Source: an uncultured Bacteroidales bacterium (lineage in GTDB: Bacteria; Bacteroidota; Bacteroidia; Bacteroidales; FEN-979). Taken from it: a stretch of 47,682 bases of DNA. The notes below the pieces were generated by a model that ran no database searches, was not told the origin of the DNA, and was given only the letters and a program-made list of their open reading frames with translations. Where the stretch lies: NCBI GenBank assembly GCA_903824935.1, contig CAIJYT010000169.1, positions 1-47,682 of the forward strand. Direction: 5' to 3'. Positions within the stretch are counted from its first letter, which is position 1, and each line of letters opens with the position of its first letter. Position numbers and translations under genes: made by a program. This document shows, piece by piece, positions 32,261 through 42,594 of the stretch.

Positions 32261-35200
32261 TTAGCGTGTGACTGTGATCTTCAATGTACGGGCTCCCTGG
32301 TCGGTAGCAACCTTTACAAAGTAGATGCCGGCCTGCAGTGTCGAAACGTTGAACTGGGTAGTCTTTGAGTTTACAGTAGTATTCCTGTAAACGGTCTGAC
32401 CAGTGTAGTTCATAACTTCGATTGATGTAACGGTGAAGTCAGACTTCACATTTACATTATCAGTTGCAGGATTCGGGTATACCATGATCTGGCCGTTTCC
32501 GATTTCGGTGATACCTACATGCGGGAACTGAACAGTGATAGTGTCGGAGTTCGGTGATTCGCAGAGGAAGGTATTGGTGATAGAGTCGTTCATGACAGCT
32601 GTAACATTGTACTTGTAAGTTCCCCAACCAACCAAAGGAATAAGGTCGGTATAGGTAAGACCTGTTACGAGATTGCTGTTGATCTTATGTGAAGTTGACA
32701 TATTGGCTGTTGAGTCGGTACGATAGACGTTGTAACCCATGATGATTGAAGCACCCTGGGCCTCGTTGCCACCCTTGTTAAAGATAGCATTCGTACTGCT
32801 TGCAATATGACCGCTTGCAGAGATAGAACCGCTTGACATCGGCTGTATAGGCTGAGCAAGAACGATAGGTTCGGTTGCACCCTTAACGGTTTCAACATAA
32901 CCCTGTACGTTCCAGTTGTAATCGAGTGAGGGGTTCAATGAGATCAAAGTAACCCATGCACCTTGCCACAGCATCATATCACCTGAACCATCGATTGCAG
33001 GACCTGCATCGCAACCTGCGGGCCAGCCGCTGGTAGCGTTTACATTCATTGCAATCATGAGGCCTTTGGTTACGTCGATCAACACCGGGGTGTTAAGAAC
33101 AACAGTATTCCATTGATCCCAGGTTACAGTAGGAACAGCCTGGTCGCACACCATAGTCGGAGTTCCGGAAGGATCTCCTGTATAAACGCGTGCCCTGAAA
33201 GCTGCAGCGCCTGCGCTGTTGGGGTAGAAGGAAATCTTGGTGATTGAACCACCCGAGAGACTTGCGATCTGTGAGGAAGTCCAATAGCCAGCGATATCGA
33301 AGTTAGCAGCACCACCGGTACCGATTGAGTTGAAGTTTACACCATCATCCCAATGGATCCAATGAGCCGGAGGTCCTGAAGCTTTGCAGGTAGGTACTAA
33401 CCAGGACAGGTTCACGGTATTGTGTGATTCTGTATAGGTGAGGGTAAGAGGACGGTTACAAACTGCATACATGCAGATGTTGTCTACATACCAATGGAGG
33501 ATATCAAGTGAATGGGCACCATGAGCGCGGAAACGAACCTTGAAGGCAGTGCCTACGGTCTGTTTCAGTTCGAACTTTTTGTGTGTCCATGCGACATCGC
33601 CATTGTTTGCATATTCATCAACTTTCGTCCATGCACCGTTCTTTAATTCCTCAACTGTGAGGTATTCAGCGCCGGTATGGTTGCGGTCGAGGAGTTTATA
33701 GTCGTACTCTAAATAAATCTTTGCGCAGCTGTAAGGACCTGCAGTGAAAGTAGCTGACTGCAGAGTGTCGTTATAGTTGTTCAAAGAAGGCTGCCATGAG
33801 AAATCAGCAGCAGGAGCCGGGTTACCAAAGCCGGTATTGCAGCTCCAGTTGCCAACGGATGTCCAGTTGTTGAATGCAAATGAACCAGCATCCCATGTTT
33901 CGCAGAATGGCAACGGACGGCCGTAGTTGATGGTAACGGTTACACCGCAAACGGGTGCTGAGTTATCATGTAACGGCTGAATCGGAGTTACATCCCAGTA
34001 AGAGGTAATGCAATAATGATAGGTACCGGGGTTCAGGTTGTTATCATAGTATGACAGCGTGTTCGGGTTGCCGATGTAAGGCAGAGCAGAGCCGTCGCGT
34101 GTGATATTATAACCAAGTAATGTAGGAGCAGCAGCAGGTGCGCTTGGTGAAGGAGGATTACCGGTGGGTTCGCTGATGTTCGTAGCGCTTGCATAATTTG
34201 CAGCTGCTGGAACCGGAGCAACAGTACCGATGGTTGAAGGATCAATAACAGTCATCTCACCTGCCTTGTCGGTGCTGCTGATGCAGCTGATAGCATGAAT
34301 GATGAAGGTTTCAGGAGCTGCAAGACCAAAGGTGGTTGTTGCATAACCCCATGCACCTGCATAGTTTGCCCATGCAAGACCCTGAGGATCGTAAGTTGCA
34401 GTTGTTACATCAAGGCCCATATAGTTGATAAGGACAGTCTGATTGTAATCAACCAATGCATAGAATGGTCCGGTATATTGAATTCCAGGTGTACAGGTTA
34501 CATGCACCCATGAACCGGCTGGCCATCCTGATGCAGGTCCGTTTATGAACTGGTCTGAAACACCCAATAAAGCGTGTGCAGGACCGGGACCGTAAACATA
34601 TACACTGGTGGTATGGGAAGCAGATCCATTGGCAGATGTGAACATGATGTCAAATCCTGTGATGGTTCCGGCTGCTGTTCCTGCAAGCGGGAAATAGTCA
34701 CCCATCTGGATGTTGTAACCGGGGTTGATCGAAAGACCATTGCCCATCACACCACTGTCGTAGATGAGGTTGCCGAGAGTACAGCCACATGAGGGTTTTA
34801 CCCATGTGAGGTAAGCTGTAGCTTCGATTGCCTGACCGGCGAAGTTGGTCGGAGGACAGAGCCACCTTGAAACGAAAGGAGCTGTGCAGGTGGGAGCTGA
34901 TGTTCCGCTTCCGTACACTACCTTTACGCAGGCGGTATAGGTTGTACCATAAACAACATGGTTACCGGGAACAGTATAAACGGTATCCATTGCTGTACCG
35001 TCCATAATACCGTTGAGGTAAACATTGTATGCAAGGATACAAGGTTTGGGATCAGGAATGTTGGAAACAATCTTCACGTTGTCGATATCCCAGTTGTTGA
35101 TGTTGAATGAGTCAACCCCATGGGCATTGAAACGGATCTTGAAGGTATTGTTGGTATAAGCAGCGATGGAAACTGAATCGGTCTGCCATGCAAGACTACC

Positions 35201-37726
35201 TGTATTGGCATAATGTTTCAGGCTTGTCCATGCTCCGGCGCCAACCTGGAGTTCAACATCCAGCTGTTCATTACCGTCGCCTGCAAAATCGCTGAGGAAG
35301 ATATCCCAGTACAACATGAAATTCGGAGCGCCCATACCGGTAATACTCTTTGAGGTAAGGGTGGTCACATAGTTGGTCTGGAAATGCAGCCAGCTGTATT
35401 CGGCACAATTCCCGGGGTTACCGGTTGTCATGATCTGCCAGTCGCCTGTAGGGTTAACCCATGCGTTGGGTGCGAAACCGCCTGTGAAATCCTCATTCAA
35501 AGCAAAGATATGAGGTCCCGGAGGTGTCCAATGCATGAACAGCGACTTGCCGTCAATGACTGCGTTGGAGGCCGGGTATTTGGTTTGAAGAGCAGCGATG
35601 TTATAGATACGGTCACCATAGATTGAAACATTCATGGTGGTCATATCATAACCTGAACGGGTTACCTTAAGCTGATAAGGAGCTTTTTGTACCCCTGTGA
35701 AAGTAGCTTTACCCGTTGCATCTGTTGTAGCATTATAAATCCACCAGTTTCCAAATGGAGCTAAAGCTGTCAAAGTAACAGATGTACCGGCCAAAGGAGT
35801 GGCAGCACAAGTTAAAGTAACATTAACTGTCACATTAACACTCCTGTTTTTCCCAAGATAATTTGAGAAAATAGAGGTTGACCAGCGGGTTCCGCCATAA
35901 TGAGCTTTTACTGCCCAGATATAAGCACTGTCAGGTAATGAAGGCCAGGAAGGATCAACGGTATTGTTTGCTGTAGGAGCACTGACCGGGATCCAGTTTG
36001 CTGGGTTACCGGAATCCTGTCCAAAGAGCCTGTACACCTGGTAACCAGTAACAGCAACCGGATTTTCCGGTGGGCCACCGGGGCCGTTGGCGATAGCACG
36101 GATCATGAAGTTACCGCTTGCGGGTAACCATGGGCCTGTGCCGTATTTCTGCCATGACCTCAGCTGGGTGCTGGAAGTATCAACTGCCAAACGGCAAGCT
36201 GCGGGAGGTACGCCGGCCTGTTTCATAACGAGCCAGAAATTGCCGCTTGTGATGTTGACGCCTGTGATGTTGAATGAGTTCCAACCGAAGGTGGTGGGGG
36301 TAACGGTTACAGCGGCTCCGAGAGCTGTACCGGGAGCGCCGCCTGTGCCTGTTGCATCATACACCTGCATGGTGAATGGGGTAAGGGAAGCCAGGGTTGT
36401 ACCGTTGGGATATGAATAAGCTTCGCCGATATCGACAGAACCACCTACTACTGTAACGGGATAAGCGATAGGAGTGCATTTCACTGCGTTCAGGTTGTTT
36501 GCACTGGCCCAAACGGTGTTGGTATCCTGCTTGCCGTCGTCATAGAGCAACTCATACTGGCCTGTGGGTACACCCCAGTTCAGGTTAACTGCAGTGTTGC
36601 CACTGTTGAGAGCTGCGGTGAAAGGCTGGTTGGGGGTATTGATGCTTTCCCTTAAACACATGTTCAGTGTTGTAGTAACAGCAGAGGTTAAAACCACATT
36701 GTTAATGGTCGTATCCATGAAACCTGCTTTATGAATGGTTACCGAATAGGTGCCACCCGGGAAAATACTCAGGGAATACTGGCCGCCTACTACTGAATAA
36801 CCCATAGTGGCAGGAGAAGTGCTGCATGTGATCTTGGCGCCGATGATGGGGGCGTTGTTTGCACAATCGGTGATCATACCTGCAAGAGTGGCAGGGATGG
36901 GGTTCATGCAGAAATTATAGGTCACTGTGGAGTTACCAACAATGGTAACAGGAGCCGGACCGTAACTTGTATAACCAGCCATGGTGGCGGTTACTGTTTG
37001 TGCACCGGCATTAATGCCGTTTATGGTATAAACACCGCCGGCGTTTGTAAGAACCGGGCCTACACCACCGCAACTTACCGAAGCTCCGGCTATGTTTGCG
37101 TTGTTGTAGCAATTCTTAACGGTTCCGGTTAGGTTACCCAGCTGACTTCCTTTAACATGCATGATGTCCATGTGGCAGTTGTCGCCGAAATTCGAGTTGA
37201 AATAGAATGCAACATAAAGAGTTGCCTGGTTGTTTGCGCCTGCAGGAAGGGGGCAGTTTTCGATGACCCACTGGTTGGTTGCAGAATAACGCATGTAGAA
37301 GTTGGAACTGGTCCAGGTAGTGCCATTGGTTGACCATTGTACAGTAACGCCTTCGGTGGTAGTGCCGGCATAACCGTTGTCGGTATACCAGGCAAAGTCA
37401 ACCGTGACATTGCCGTACCCTACCGTTGAAATAGGGGTGGTCCTCTTTAACCTGTTGGTGGCTACTGAGTAATTGAATGACTGGAATTCCACGAGACGTG
37501 AGCCTTCGTACGGAGCAACGGTAGGCCAGGTGCCTGACGTCTGGTAGTAGGTTATGTTCGAACCTGCTATAACGTCCATACCCCAACCTGCCGGAGGCGT
37601 AGTAGAGCCAGCGGCTGCGGATTCCCAACCTTCGGTCAGTAAAGTAGTCTGAGCGAAAGTTTGAGATGCAAACGCCAATAGTACGAGTACCATCAGCACC
37701 TGCATAATCTTTGTAACATTTTTCAT
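32261..37726 (-). CDS. Giant T9SS-exported multidomain surface protein (CarboxypepD_reg / cleaved-adhesin / FnIII)
   Basis: An 1821-residue secreted protein. Signal peptide about 1-26 (FASQTFAQ). Then a jelly-roll-like segment (about 30-190, LTEGWES), two carboxypeptidase-regulatory-like domains (about 195-355), a module starting QYELLYDDGKQD with GGSVDIGEAYSYP and WLPASGNFMIRA (about 390-555), an FnIII-like unit, a third regulatory-like domain, a cleaved-adhesin/choice-of-anchor J domain (about 745-900), more FnIII-like units, a second such domain (about 1310-1470, WYVDNICMY), and a type A T9SS sorting domain (last 75 residues, MVYPNPATDNVNV). No protease active site is seen; an adhesin or glycan-binding role is a guess. 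It is a paralogue of the protein at 38579-42535 and has a long leader. Confidence 0.9.
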   Translation of the reverse strand: MKNVTKIMQVLMVLVLLAFASQTFAQTTLLTEGWESAAAGSTTPPAGWGMDVIAGSNITYYQTSGTWPTVAPYEGSRLVEFQSFNYSVATNRLKRTTPISTVGYGNVTVDFAWYTDNGYAGTTTEGVTVQWSTNGTTWTSSNFYMRYSATNQWVIENCPLPAGANNQATLYVAFYFNSNFGDNCHMDIMHVKGSQLGNLTGTVKNCYNNANIAGASVSCGGVGPVLTNAGGVYTINGINAGAQTVTATMAGYTSYGPAPVTIVGNSTVTYNFCMNPIPATLAGMITDCANNAPIIGAKITCSTSPATMGYSVVGGQYSLSIFPGGTYSVTIHKAGFMDTTINNVVLTSAVTTTLNMCLRESINTPNQPFTAALNSGNTAVNLNWGVPTGQYELLYDDGKQDTNTVWASANNLNAVKCTPIAYPVTVVGGSVDIGEAYSYPNGTTLASLTPFTMQVYDATGTGGAPGTALGAAVTVTPTTFGWNSFNITGVNITSGNFWLVMKQAGVPPAACRLAVDTSSTQLRSWQKYGTGPWLPASGNFMIRAIANGPGGPPENPVAVTGYQVYRLFGQDSGNPANWIPVSAPTANNTVDPSWPSLPDSAYIWAVKAHYGGTRWSTSIFSNYLGKNRSVNVTVNVTLTCAATPLAGTSVTLTALAPFGNWWIYNATTDATGKATFTGVQKAPYQLKVTRSGYDMTTMNVSIYGDRIYNIAALQTKYPASNAVIDGKSLFMHWTPPGPHIFALNEDFTGGFAPNAWVNPTGDWQIMTTGNPGNCAEYSWLHFQTNYVTTLTSKSITGMGAPNFMLYWDIFLSDFAGDGNEQLDVELQVGAGAWTSLKHYANTGSLAWQTDSVSIAAYTNNTFKIRFNAHGVDSFNINNWDIDNVKIVSNIPDPKPCILAYNVYLNGIMDGTAMDTVYTVPGNHVVYGTTYTACVKVVYGSGTSAPTCTAPFVSRWLCPPTNFAGQAIEATAYLTWVKPSCGCTLGNLIYDSGVMGNGLSINPGYNIQMGDYFPLAGTAAGTITGFDIMFTSANGSASHTTSVYVYGPGPAHALLGVSDQFINGPASGWPAGSWVHVTCTPGIQYTGPFYALVDYNQTVLINYMGLDVTTATYDPQGLAWANYAGAWGYATTTFGLAAPETFIIHAISCISSTDKAGEMTVIDPSTIGTVAPVPAAANYASATNISEPTGNPPSPSAPAAAPTLLGYNITRDGSALPYIGNPNTLSYYDNNLNPGTYHYCITSYWDVTPIQPLHDNSAPVCGVTVTINYGRPLPFCETWDAGSFAFNNWTSVGNWSCNTGFGNPAPAADFSWQPSLNNYNDTLQSATFTAGPYSCAKIYLEYDYKLLDRNHTGAEYLTVEELKNGAWTKVDEYANNGDVAWTHKKFELKQTVGTAFKVRFRAHGAHSLDILHWYVDNICMYAVCNRPLTLTYTESHNTVNLSWLVPTCKASGPPAHWIHWDDGVNFNSIGTGGAANFDIAGYWTSSQIASLSGGSITKISFYPNSAGAAAFRARVYTGDPSGTPTMVCDQAVPTVTWDQWNTVVLNTPVLIDVTKGLMIAMNVNATSGWPAGCDAGPAIDGSGDMMLWQGAWVTLISLNPSLDYNWNVQGYVETVKGATEPIVLAQPIQPMSSGSISASGHIASSTNAIFNKGGNEAQGASIIMGYNVYRTDSTANMSTSHKINSNLVTGLTYTDLIPLVGWGTYKYNVTAVMNDSITNTFLCESPNSDTITVQFPHVGITEIGNGQIMVYPNPATDNVNVKSDFTVTSIEVMNYTGQTVYRNTTVNSKTTQFNVSTLQAGIYFVKVATDQGARTLKITVTR

Positions 37727-37914
37727 AATGTTAAAGTTTTGGTTATTAATAAATGATTATTGATAATATGGGGATCAATTTTACAATTGATATATATAGG
37801 GATTTGCTTCATAAATAGTTATTATCATTCAGGGTTTTCATCCTAAATGACTGATTCTGTTTGTGTTAGTATTAAAAATGATAAAAAAGCAAACTCGCTT
37901 TCTTATTCCGACAG

Positions 37915-37948
37915 CAAATATAAAACTATTTATTTACTAAAAAGCAAA
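37915..37948 (-). promoter_or_regulatory. Probable promoter of the giant protein gene
   Basis: Minus-strand TATATTTG (37922-37915) with TTTG (37948-37945) upstream at a spacing of 22, slightly long. It predicts a leader of about 180 bases. Confidence 0.45.
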
Positions 37949-38005
37949 CTTTTCTCAATTATTTTTTACTTTTTTCACAGGACCCGGTCTATGCCAAAAA
38001 TTGAT

Positions 38006-38013
38006 TATTTTTG
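38006..38013 (+). promoter_or_regulatory. Bacteroidetes -7 promoter element for the small lipoprotein
   Basis: TATTTTTG, ending 23 bases before the ATG at 38037. There is no clear -33. Confidence 0.45.
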
Positions 38014-38036
38014 CAAAAATAAAACGATAAAGCGCT

Positions 38037-38534
38037 ATGAAATCTTTTGCAAAACCCTTCATCTTTATATTGTGTATTATTTTCCTTTATTCCTGCAGCA
38101 ATGTTCCGCAGTTGCAACGTACCAAAGTTATAGGTTCATGGAAGCTCGAAAAACTGGTTTCCATAGGTGCCATCACCGACAGTGCCGACAAGATAGCGGT
38201 TGCAGCCCAGCATGCTACTATTGATCCTTCAAGCCGTGAACTCAAGCCCGCCCTGATTGATGCAGAAAAAGGAAATTTTTCAAAGTTGTCTGGTTATTAT
38301 CCCGACCTGAAGGAAGCGCTGGATTTCAGGGCCGATAACACTGCATCGGTGACAGTGAACGGCAAATCGGTAAGCGGGACCTGGAAAATGAATAAGAAAA
38401 AGAGCGGGGTGATATTCACCCCGGGCGATAAATCACAAACCATAACTATCAATATTTCTGAAGCAGGCGCACATTCCATGCGTGTAGATGAACCCACCTT
38501 CCTTGGTTTGCTATGGCTGACGTACGAAAAGTAA
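38037..38534 (+). CDS. Small lipoprotein, lipocalin-like
   Basis: A 165-residue lipoprotein with lipobox YSCS (Cys20) after a hydrophobic signal. The mature part starts with a helix-free segment containing VIGSWKLEKLVSIG, as in Bacteroidetes 'lipocalin-like' (DUF4923/DUF5004 type) proteins. It continues with LDFRADNTASVTVNGKSVSGTWKMNKKKSGVIFTP-type strands (about 100-140), the common pattern in these beta-barrel lipoproteins. The exact family is from memory. It has its own promoter and terminator, and is the only plus-strand gene in the surface-protein cluster. The ligand is unknown. Confidence 0.8.
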   Translation: MKSFAKPFIFILCIIFLYSCSNVPQLQRTKVIGSWKLEKLVSIGAITDSADKIAVAAQHATIDPSSRELKPALIDAEKGNFSKLSGYYPDLKEALDFRADNTASVTVNGKSVSGTWKMNKKKSGVIFTPGDKSQTITINISEAGAHSMRVDEPTFLGLLWLTYEK

Positions 38535-38556
38535 GAACGACACTTCCCCCTGTAAG

Positions 38557-38580
38557 ACCCGCTTCAATGGCGGGTTTTTT
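38557..38580 (+). terminator. Intrinsic terminator of the small lipoprotein gene
   Basis: A 6-base-pair stem ACCCGC/GCGGGT (38557-38562, 38570-38575) with a 7-base loop and six T. It overlaps the stop codon of the convergent gene. Confidence 0.85.
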
Positions 38581-41500
38581 ATTTGGTTAAAGAAACTTTA
38601 ACCGTACTGCAGGAGCTCCCCGAAAAAACTTTCAGTATATATAATCCCTGCGACAAGCCCGAAAGATCGAGCATGGTTTCCGTTTCATTCCTTAGTACCA
38701 TATCCATAACGACTTTCCCCGGGAGGTCGGTAACTGTGAGCCTGTTAAAAGGTTTGACCGATCTGACTATGATACGGCCTGTGGTGGGATTGGGGTAAAC
38801 AGTGATGCCGGCGCTGTGATCTCCCGGCACTGAAGTCATTACGTCGACCATCACGGTATCGGAAGGCAGTGATTCGGTGCAATCGGAATTGACTATCTGA
38901 ACATAATAATGGTACTGCCCCGCGGGAAGGCCGGGATCAACATAGGAAGTGTCATACACCGGGGCCTGGTTGATCTTTGAATAATTACCTGAAGTCCCCT
39001 CGCAACGGTATACATCATAATAATCGGCACCCGACTTCAAATGTATCTTTTTACTGCCGATGGAGCAGTCGTCGATGCCCCAATAATACCATAACCCCTG
39101 GTTGTTGCCATCTACCGCATGCCAGGCAATATCAACGGCATCGCCCAGGAAGGCCGACATATCAACAACATAAGGCTGCTGCCAGTGGTTATACCCCCCG
39201 GTACCGGGAAACGGAGGCAGGGCCGACATGTCCATCATCGTTACCCAGCTCTGCCCATGGTCGGTAGAAACCTGCACATAATAATGATCGCCATGGGCCG
39301 AGCCCTGGTAAGCGAAACTCCAGAAATGCAGGTTGCCGTCTATATATATATTCCTGGCTATGATCCATTCATCCTGGTGGTAATAATCCCAGAAAAGTCC
39401 TGCGCAGTAATCTCCCGAATGCACCCCCATGGGTGAAGACGGGCCTTCATGGCTCCAGGTGGCCGAATTATTGGTGATGATCCTGTCCCAGCCCGCAGGA
39501 GGAAAATACTGTTCCTCAAAGCCTTCGTTAAGGTGGGTGCCTCCACCGTTGCACTGGGGCGGGCTCCAGCTCAGATGGGTATCCATGGCATAAGCCTCGC
39601 CTGTAAGTCCCACCGCGGGCAGGCAGATGGGGTAAGCCGAAATGTTATCCACATACCAGTTCAGAATATTTGAAGAGTTCGCCCCTGTCGCCCTGAACCT
39701 GAATTTGAAGCCTTTCTGCTTTACCGCGCTGATATCAATATGGTTATGGGTCCAGTCTATATTCCCGGTATTCAGGAATTCGGCTTTCTGGTGCCACATC
39801 CTGTTATAATACACATCGAGGATGAGTTTCTCAGAGCCTCCCGTCACATTATTTTCAAGCTTCACATCAAAATCGAGCCAGATGGTGGCGCAGGAATAAG
39901 CAGTGGCATCCAGTGCAGGGCTTTCAAGTATAATATTATAGTTGGTTTCCTGCGGAAGGCCCTTGAACACCGCAGAGGGAGCTGGGTTTCCTGTATTCTG
40001 GCTTACCGACCAGTTGCCCTGTCCCGAGGGGAAAGTCCAGGAGTTGAACGAGAAACTTCCCTGGTCCCAGGGCTCATAAAATGGTATGGGCAGTCCGTAA
40101 TGGATCTGCACATTCACAGGGCCTGTACGCATGGAATTTCCCTGCTGTCCCTGGTGGCCGTAAAACGACAGGTCATACACCGCCGAAACCGAGTAATTGT
40201 AGCTGCCGGGATCCAGAGGTGCATCATGGTATAAGAGCACATTGGCACCTGAGATATATACCAGGAGGCTGTCGTCCCTGTATACATTATAACCCAGTAT
40301 GCCTGCAGGGGTGTAATGGGTGGTGTCAATCATATACAGGGGTTTCTGCCATTGCAGTTTTGCAGTATCCCCCGTTGCAATCCCTGTAAGGTTCAATGGG
40401 GGCCAGAGGAATTTCGAAGTGAACTGGGTGCATACACTGGCTGAATACCCGCTGGTGTAAATTGCCACAACGCATGCGGTATAGGTTGAATCATATTTGA
40501 CAGCGGTACCGGGGATGGTATAGTTATTCGAGGTGACGTTCGCCTGGAGGATGTTATCAATGTAAAAATTATAGCCGTAAATGCAGGGTGCCAAAAGGTG
40601 GGCCGATTCGGAACCATACACCAGCACATTATCTATATACCAGCCGTTGACCTGGTATGAATCGGGACCGCCCGACCTGAACCTGACCCTGAACGTCTTA
40701 TTGGCAAAGGCTGAAATGTCGAGCTGGTCGGTGGTCCACTGTATATCGCCCCCCGAATTGGTCCAGGTTCTAAGGGTTTGCCAGCCGCTGCCGTCGGAGA
40801 TCTCTATCTTCAGAAACTCCTGGCCCGTTGAGGAAAAATTGTCGAGGTAAATATCATATTTCAGTGTCAGTATGGGGCTGTTGATGCCAGTCACATACGG
40901 ACTCACCAGCGACTGGTTATAGTTATAGACCCTGGGGGTCCAGTCAAACATGGCCGAGGGTTGCGGGTGGCCGTTCGTAGTGGACTGCCTCCAGTTGCTG
41001 CCCCCTTCGACTGTCCAGCCCTGAGGCGGGAAGCTGCCGCTGAAGTCCTCGCCCAGGAGGTTCACATTATAATAAGGTACATCCCAGGTCGAATGCAGGC
41101 TGAGGCTGTCGACAAGGAGGTTTGTAGGCGGTGATCTTCTCTGGAGCAGGGTGATATTATCGGTAACCGGCCCCATCACCACTATGCTTCCGCTGTAATT
41201 CTGGTAACCGAACTTATTCGCCGTTACCGTATAGGAGCCCTTCCACACCTTATGAAAAACCAAGGTTCCCGAGCTGTCGCAGATGGCAGAGTAAACGGTA
41301 TCGGTATACACCTGGTTCCTCAGCTGCACCTGGGTCCCCGCGGTAGTTGAAGCGGAGCAGCTCATGGTGAGGTTCACAATGACATCCGCAGTCCAGCATT
41401 TGCCTATGATATTCGAAAAATCCGTTGCCGACTCCCTGTTGCCGGGGTATTCAGCCGCCACCGACCAGAGGTAAGGCCCGCAAGGCAGGTTGGTCCAGGC

Positions 41501-42535
41501 CGAATCAACAGTATTGTTTACAGTGACGGGAGTGAGCTGGGTCCAGGCCTGGGGGTTGGATTCTTCACCCTGCCTCAGCCTCCACACCTTGTAGCCTGTG
41601 ACACTTTCGGCCGACTTGGTGCTTGTTGGCGGGCCGCCGGGGCCGTTCATCAGAGCCCTCATCATGAAATTCCCGCTGGCCGGCAGCCAGTTTCCGTTGC
41701 CTGAAACATTTTTTGAATAGCTGCGGTAAGTGGGCGTGGTGAGGTCCACCGCCAGTCCGGCGGCATTTGGAGGGTTGCCTCCCTGCACCATCACTATATA
41801 GAAATTTCCCGAGCTAATATTGACTGCGGATGGCAGAGTGAAATCATTCCAGCCGTAGACTGCAGGCGTAACGTCAAGCGGGCCTGCCAGTATGCTGCCG
41901 GGAAGTCCTCCGCTGCCGCCTGCATCCATGATCAGCACCTGGAAGGTATTGAAGGGATTGCTGCCCGAGGGATAATCGGAGGGTTTGCCTATGTTTATTG
42001 ACCCGCCGATTACGCTTGCAGGGTAGGCAATGGGGGTGATCTTCAATGCGTTCATGTTGCCTGCCACTGCCCAGATGGTAAAAGCGTCTTCAATGCCGTC
42101 CTCATATAAAAGCTCATAATCGCCAGCCGGCCTGTTCCAGCTGAGGTTCACATGGTGCAAAACCGTATCGAGGTTTGCAAGCATGCCTGTGCATGGAGTT
42201 GCTGTTTCGGAAAGCTGGATATTGATGGTGGTAACCACCCCCGACTGGAAGTTCACGGGGGCCGAGGTATAGGAATCAAAGCCGGGTTTTGTGCAGGTAA
42301 GGGTATAGGTGCCAGGGGGGTCAACCGCCATGGCATAATCGCCCAGCCTTACCGAATAAGTATAACTCCCATTCACCGTGATTTTTGCGCCAACAATGGG
42401 ATTGTTTGTGGCGGCATCGGTGACCTTGCCTTTAAGGAGTGCCGAGCTTGAAGGAGAGTGAGAAGCAAAGCCTGCCTGGTTTGCCTGGAAACTGAAGGCA
42501 AACAATAACAGGCTGATCACATATCGTATTCTCAT
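38579..42535 (-). CDS. Large T9SS-exported multidomain surface protein, paralogue of the 1821-residue protein
   Basis: A 1318-residue secreted protein. Signal peptide about 1-25. Carboxypeptidase-regulatory-like domain (about 30-105, LKGKVTDAATNNPIVGAKI), the YELLYEDGIED module (about 135-300, with GGSINIGKPSDYPSG and WLPASGNFMMRA), FnIII-like units, another regulatory-like domain (about 385-465), cleaved-adhesin-type domains (about 500-650, 840-990 and 1040-1190; WYVDNISAYP, WYIDNVLVYG), and a type A T9SS sorting domain (ITVYPNPTTGRIIVRS). ATG 42535 is chosen because the ATG seven codons upstream lies inside the -7 element. The shared domain order with the larger protein shows descent from one ancestor. 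Confidence 0.9.
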   Translation of the reverse strand: MRIRYVISLLLFAFSFQANQAGFASHSPSSSALLKGKVTDAATNNPIVGAKITVNGSYTYSVRLGDYAMAVDPPGTYTLTCTKPGFDSYTSAPVNFQSGVVTTINIQLSETATPCTGMLANLDTVLHHVNLSWNRPAGDYELLYEDGIEDAFTIWAVAGNMNALKITPIAYPASVIGGSINIGKPSDYPSGSNPFNTFQVLIMDAGGSGGLPGSILAGPLDVTPAVYGWNDFTLPSAVNISSGNFYIVMVQGGNPPNAAGLAVDLTTPTYRSYSKNVSGNGNWLPASGNFMMRALMNGPGGPPTSTKSAESVTGYKVWRLRQGEESNPQAWTQLTPVTVNNTVDSAWTNLPCGPYLWSVAAEYPGNRESATDFSNIIGKCWTADVIVNLTMSCSASTTAGTQVQLRNQVYTDTVYSAICDSSGTLVFHKVWKGSYTVTANKFGYQNYSGSIVVMGPVTDNITLLQRRSPPTNLLVDSLSLHSTWDVPYYNVNLLGEDFSGSFPPQGWTVEGGSNWRQSTTNGHPQPSAMFDWTPRVYNYNQSLVSPYVTGINSPILTLKYDIYLDNFSSTGQEFLKIEISDGSGWQTLRTWTNSGGDIQWTTDQLDISAFANKTFRVRFRSGGPDSYQVNGWYIDNVLVYGSESAHLLAPCIYGYNFYIDNILQANVTSNNYTIPGTAVKYDSTYTACVVAIYTSGYSASVCTQFTSKFLWPPLNLTGIATGDTAKLQWQKPLYMIDTTHYTPAGILGYNVYRDDSLLVYISGANVLLYHDAPLDPGSYNYSVSAVYDLSFYGHQGQQGNSMRTGPVNVQIHYGLPIPFYEPWDQGSFSFNSWTFPSGQGNWSVSQNTGNPAPSAVFKGLPQETNYNIILESPALDATAYSCATIWLDFDVKLENNVTGGSEKLILDVYYNRMWHQKAEFLNTGNIDWTHNHIDISAVKQKGFKFRFRATGANSSNILNWYVDNISAYPICLPAVGLTGEAYAMDTHLSWSPPQCNGGGTHLNEGFEEQYFPPAGWDRIITNNSATWSHEGPSSPMGVHSGDYCAGLFWDYYHQDEWIIARNIYIDGNLHFWSFAYQGSAHGDHYYVQVSTDHGQSWVTMMDMSALPPFPGTGGYNHWQQPYVVDMSAFLGDAVDIAWHAVDGNNQGLWYYWGIDDCSIGSKKIHLKSGADYYDVYRCEGTSGNYSKINQAPVYDTSYVDPGLPAGQYHYYVQIVNSDCTESLPSDTVMVDVMTSVPGDHSAGITVYPNPTTGRIIVRSVKPFNRLTVTDLPGKVVMDMVLRNETETMLDLSGLSQGLYILKVFSGSSCSTVKVSLTK

Positions 42536-42553
42536 ACAGGCTAAAACGATACA

Positions 42554-42561
42554 CAAAGTTA
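42554..42561 (-). promoter_or_regulatory. Bacteroidetes -7 promoter element for the 1318-residue protein
   Basis: It reads TAACTTTG on the minus strand, ending 18 bases before ATG 42535. It also settles the start by overlapping the alternative ATG at 42556. Confidence 0.55.
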
Positions 42562-42594
42562 AGCAAAAAATGCCCTATGCGCATTTATTATGCA

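Larger units (their letters stand above)
37727..38036. other. A+T-rich spacer between divergent genes
   Basis: This holds the long leader and promoter of the giant protein gene (minus) and the promoter of the small lipoprotein gene (plus). I see no other gene or convincing RNA structure. Confidence 0.6.
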
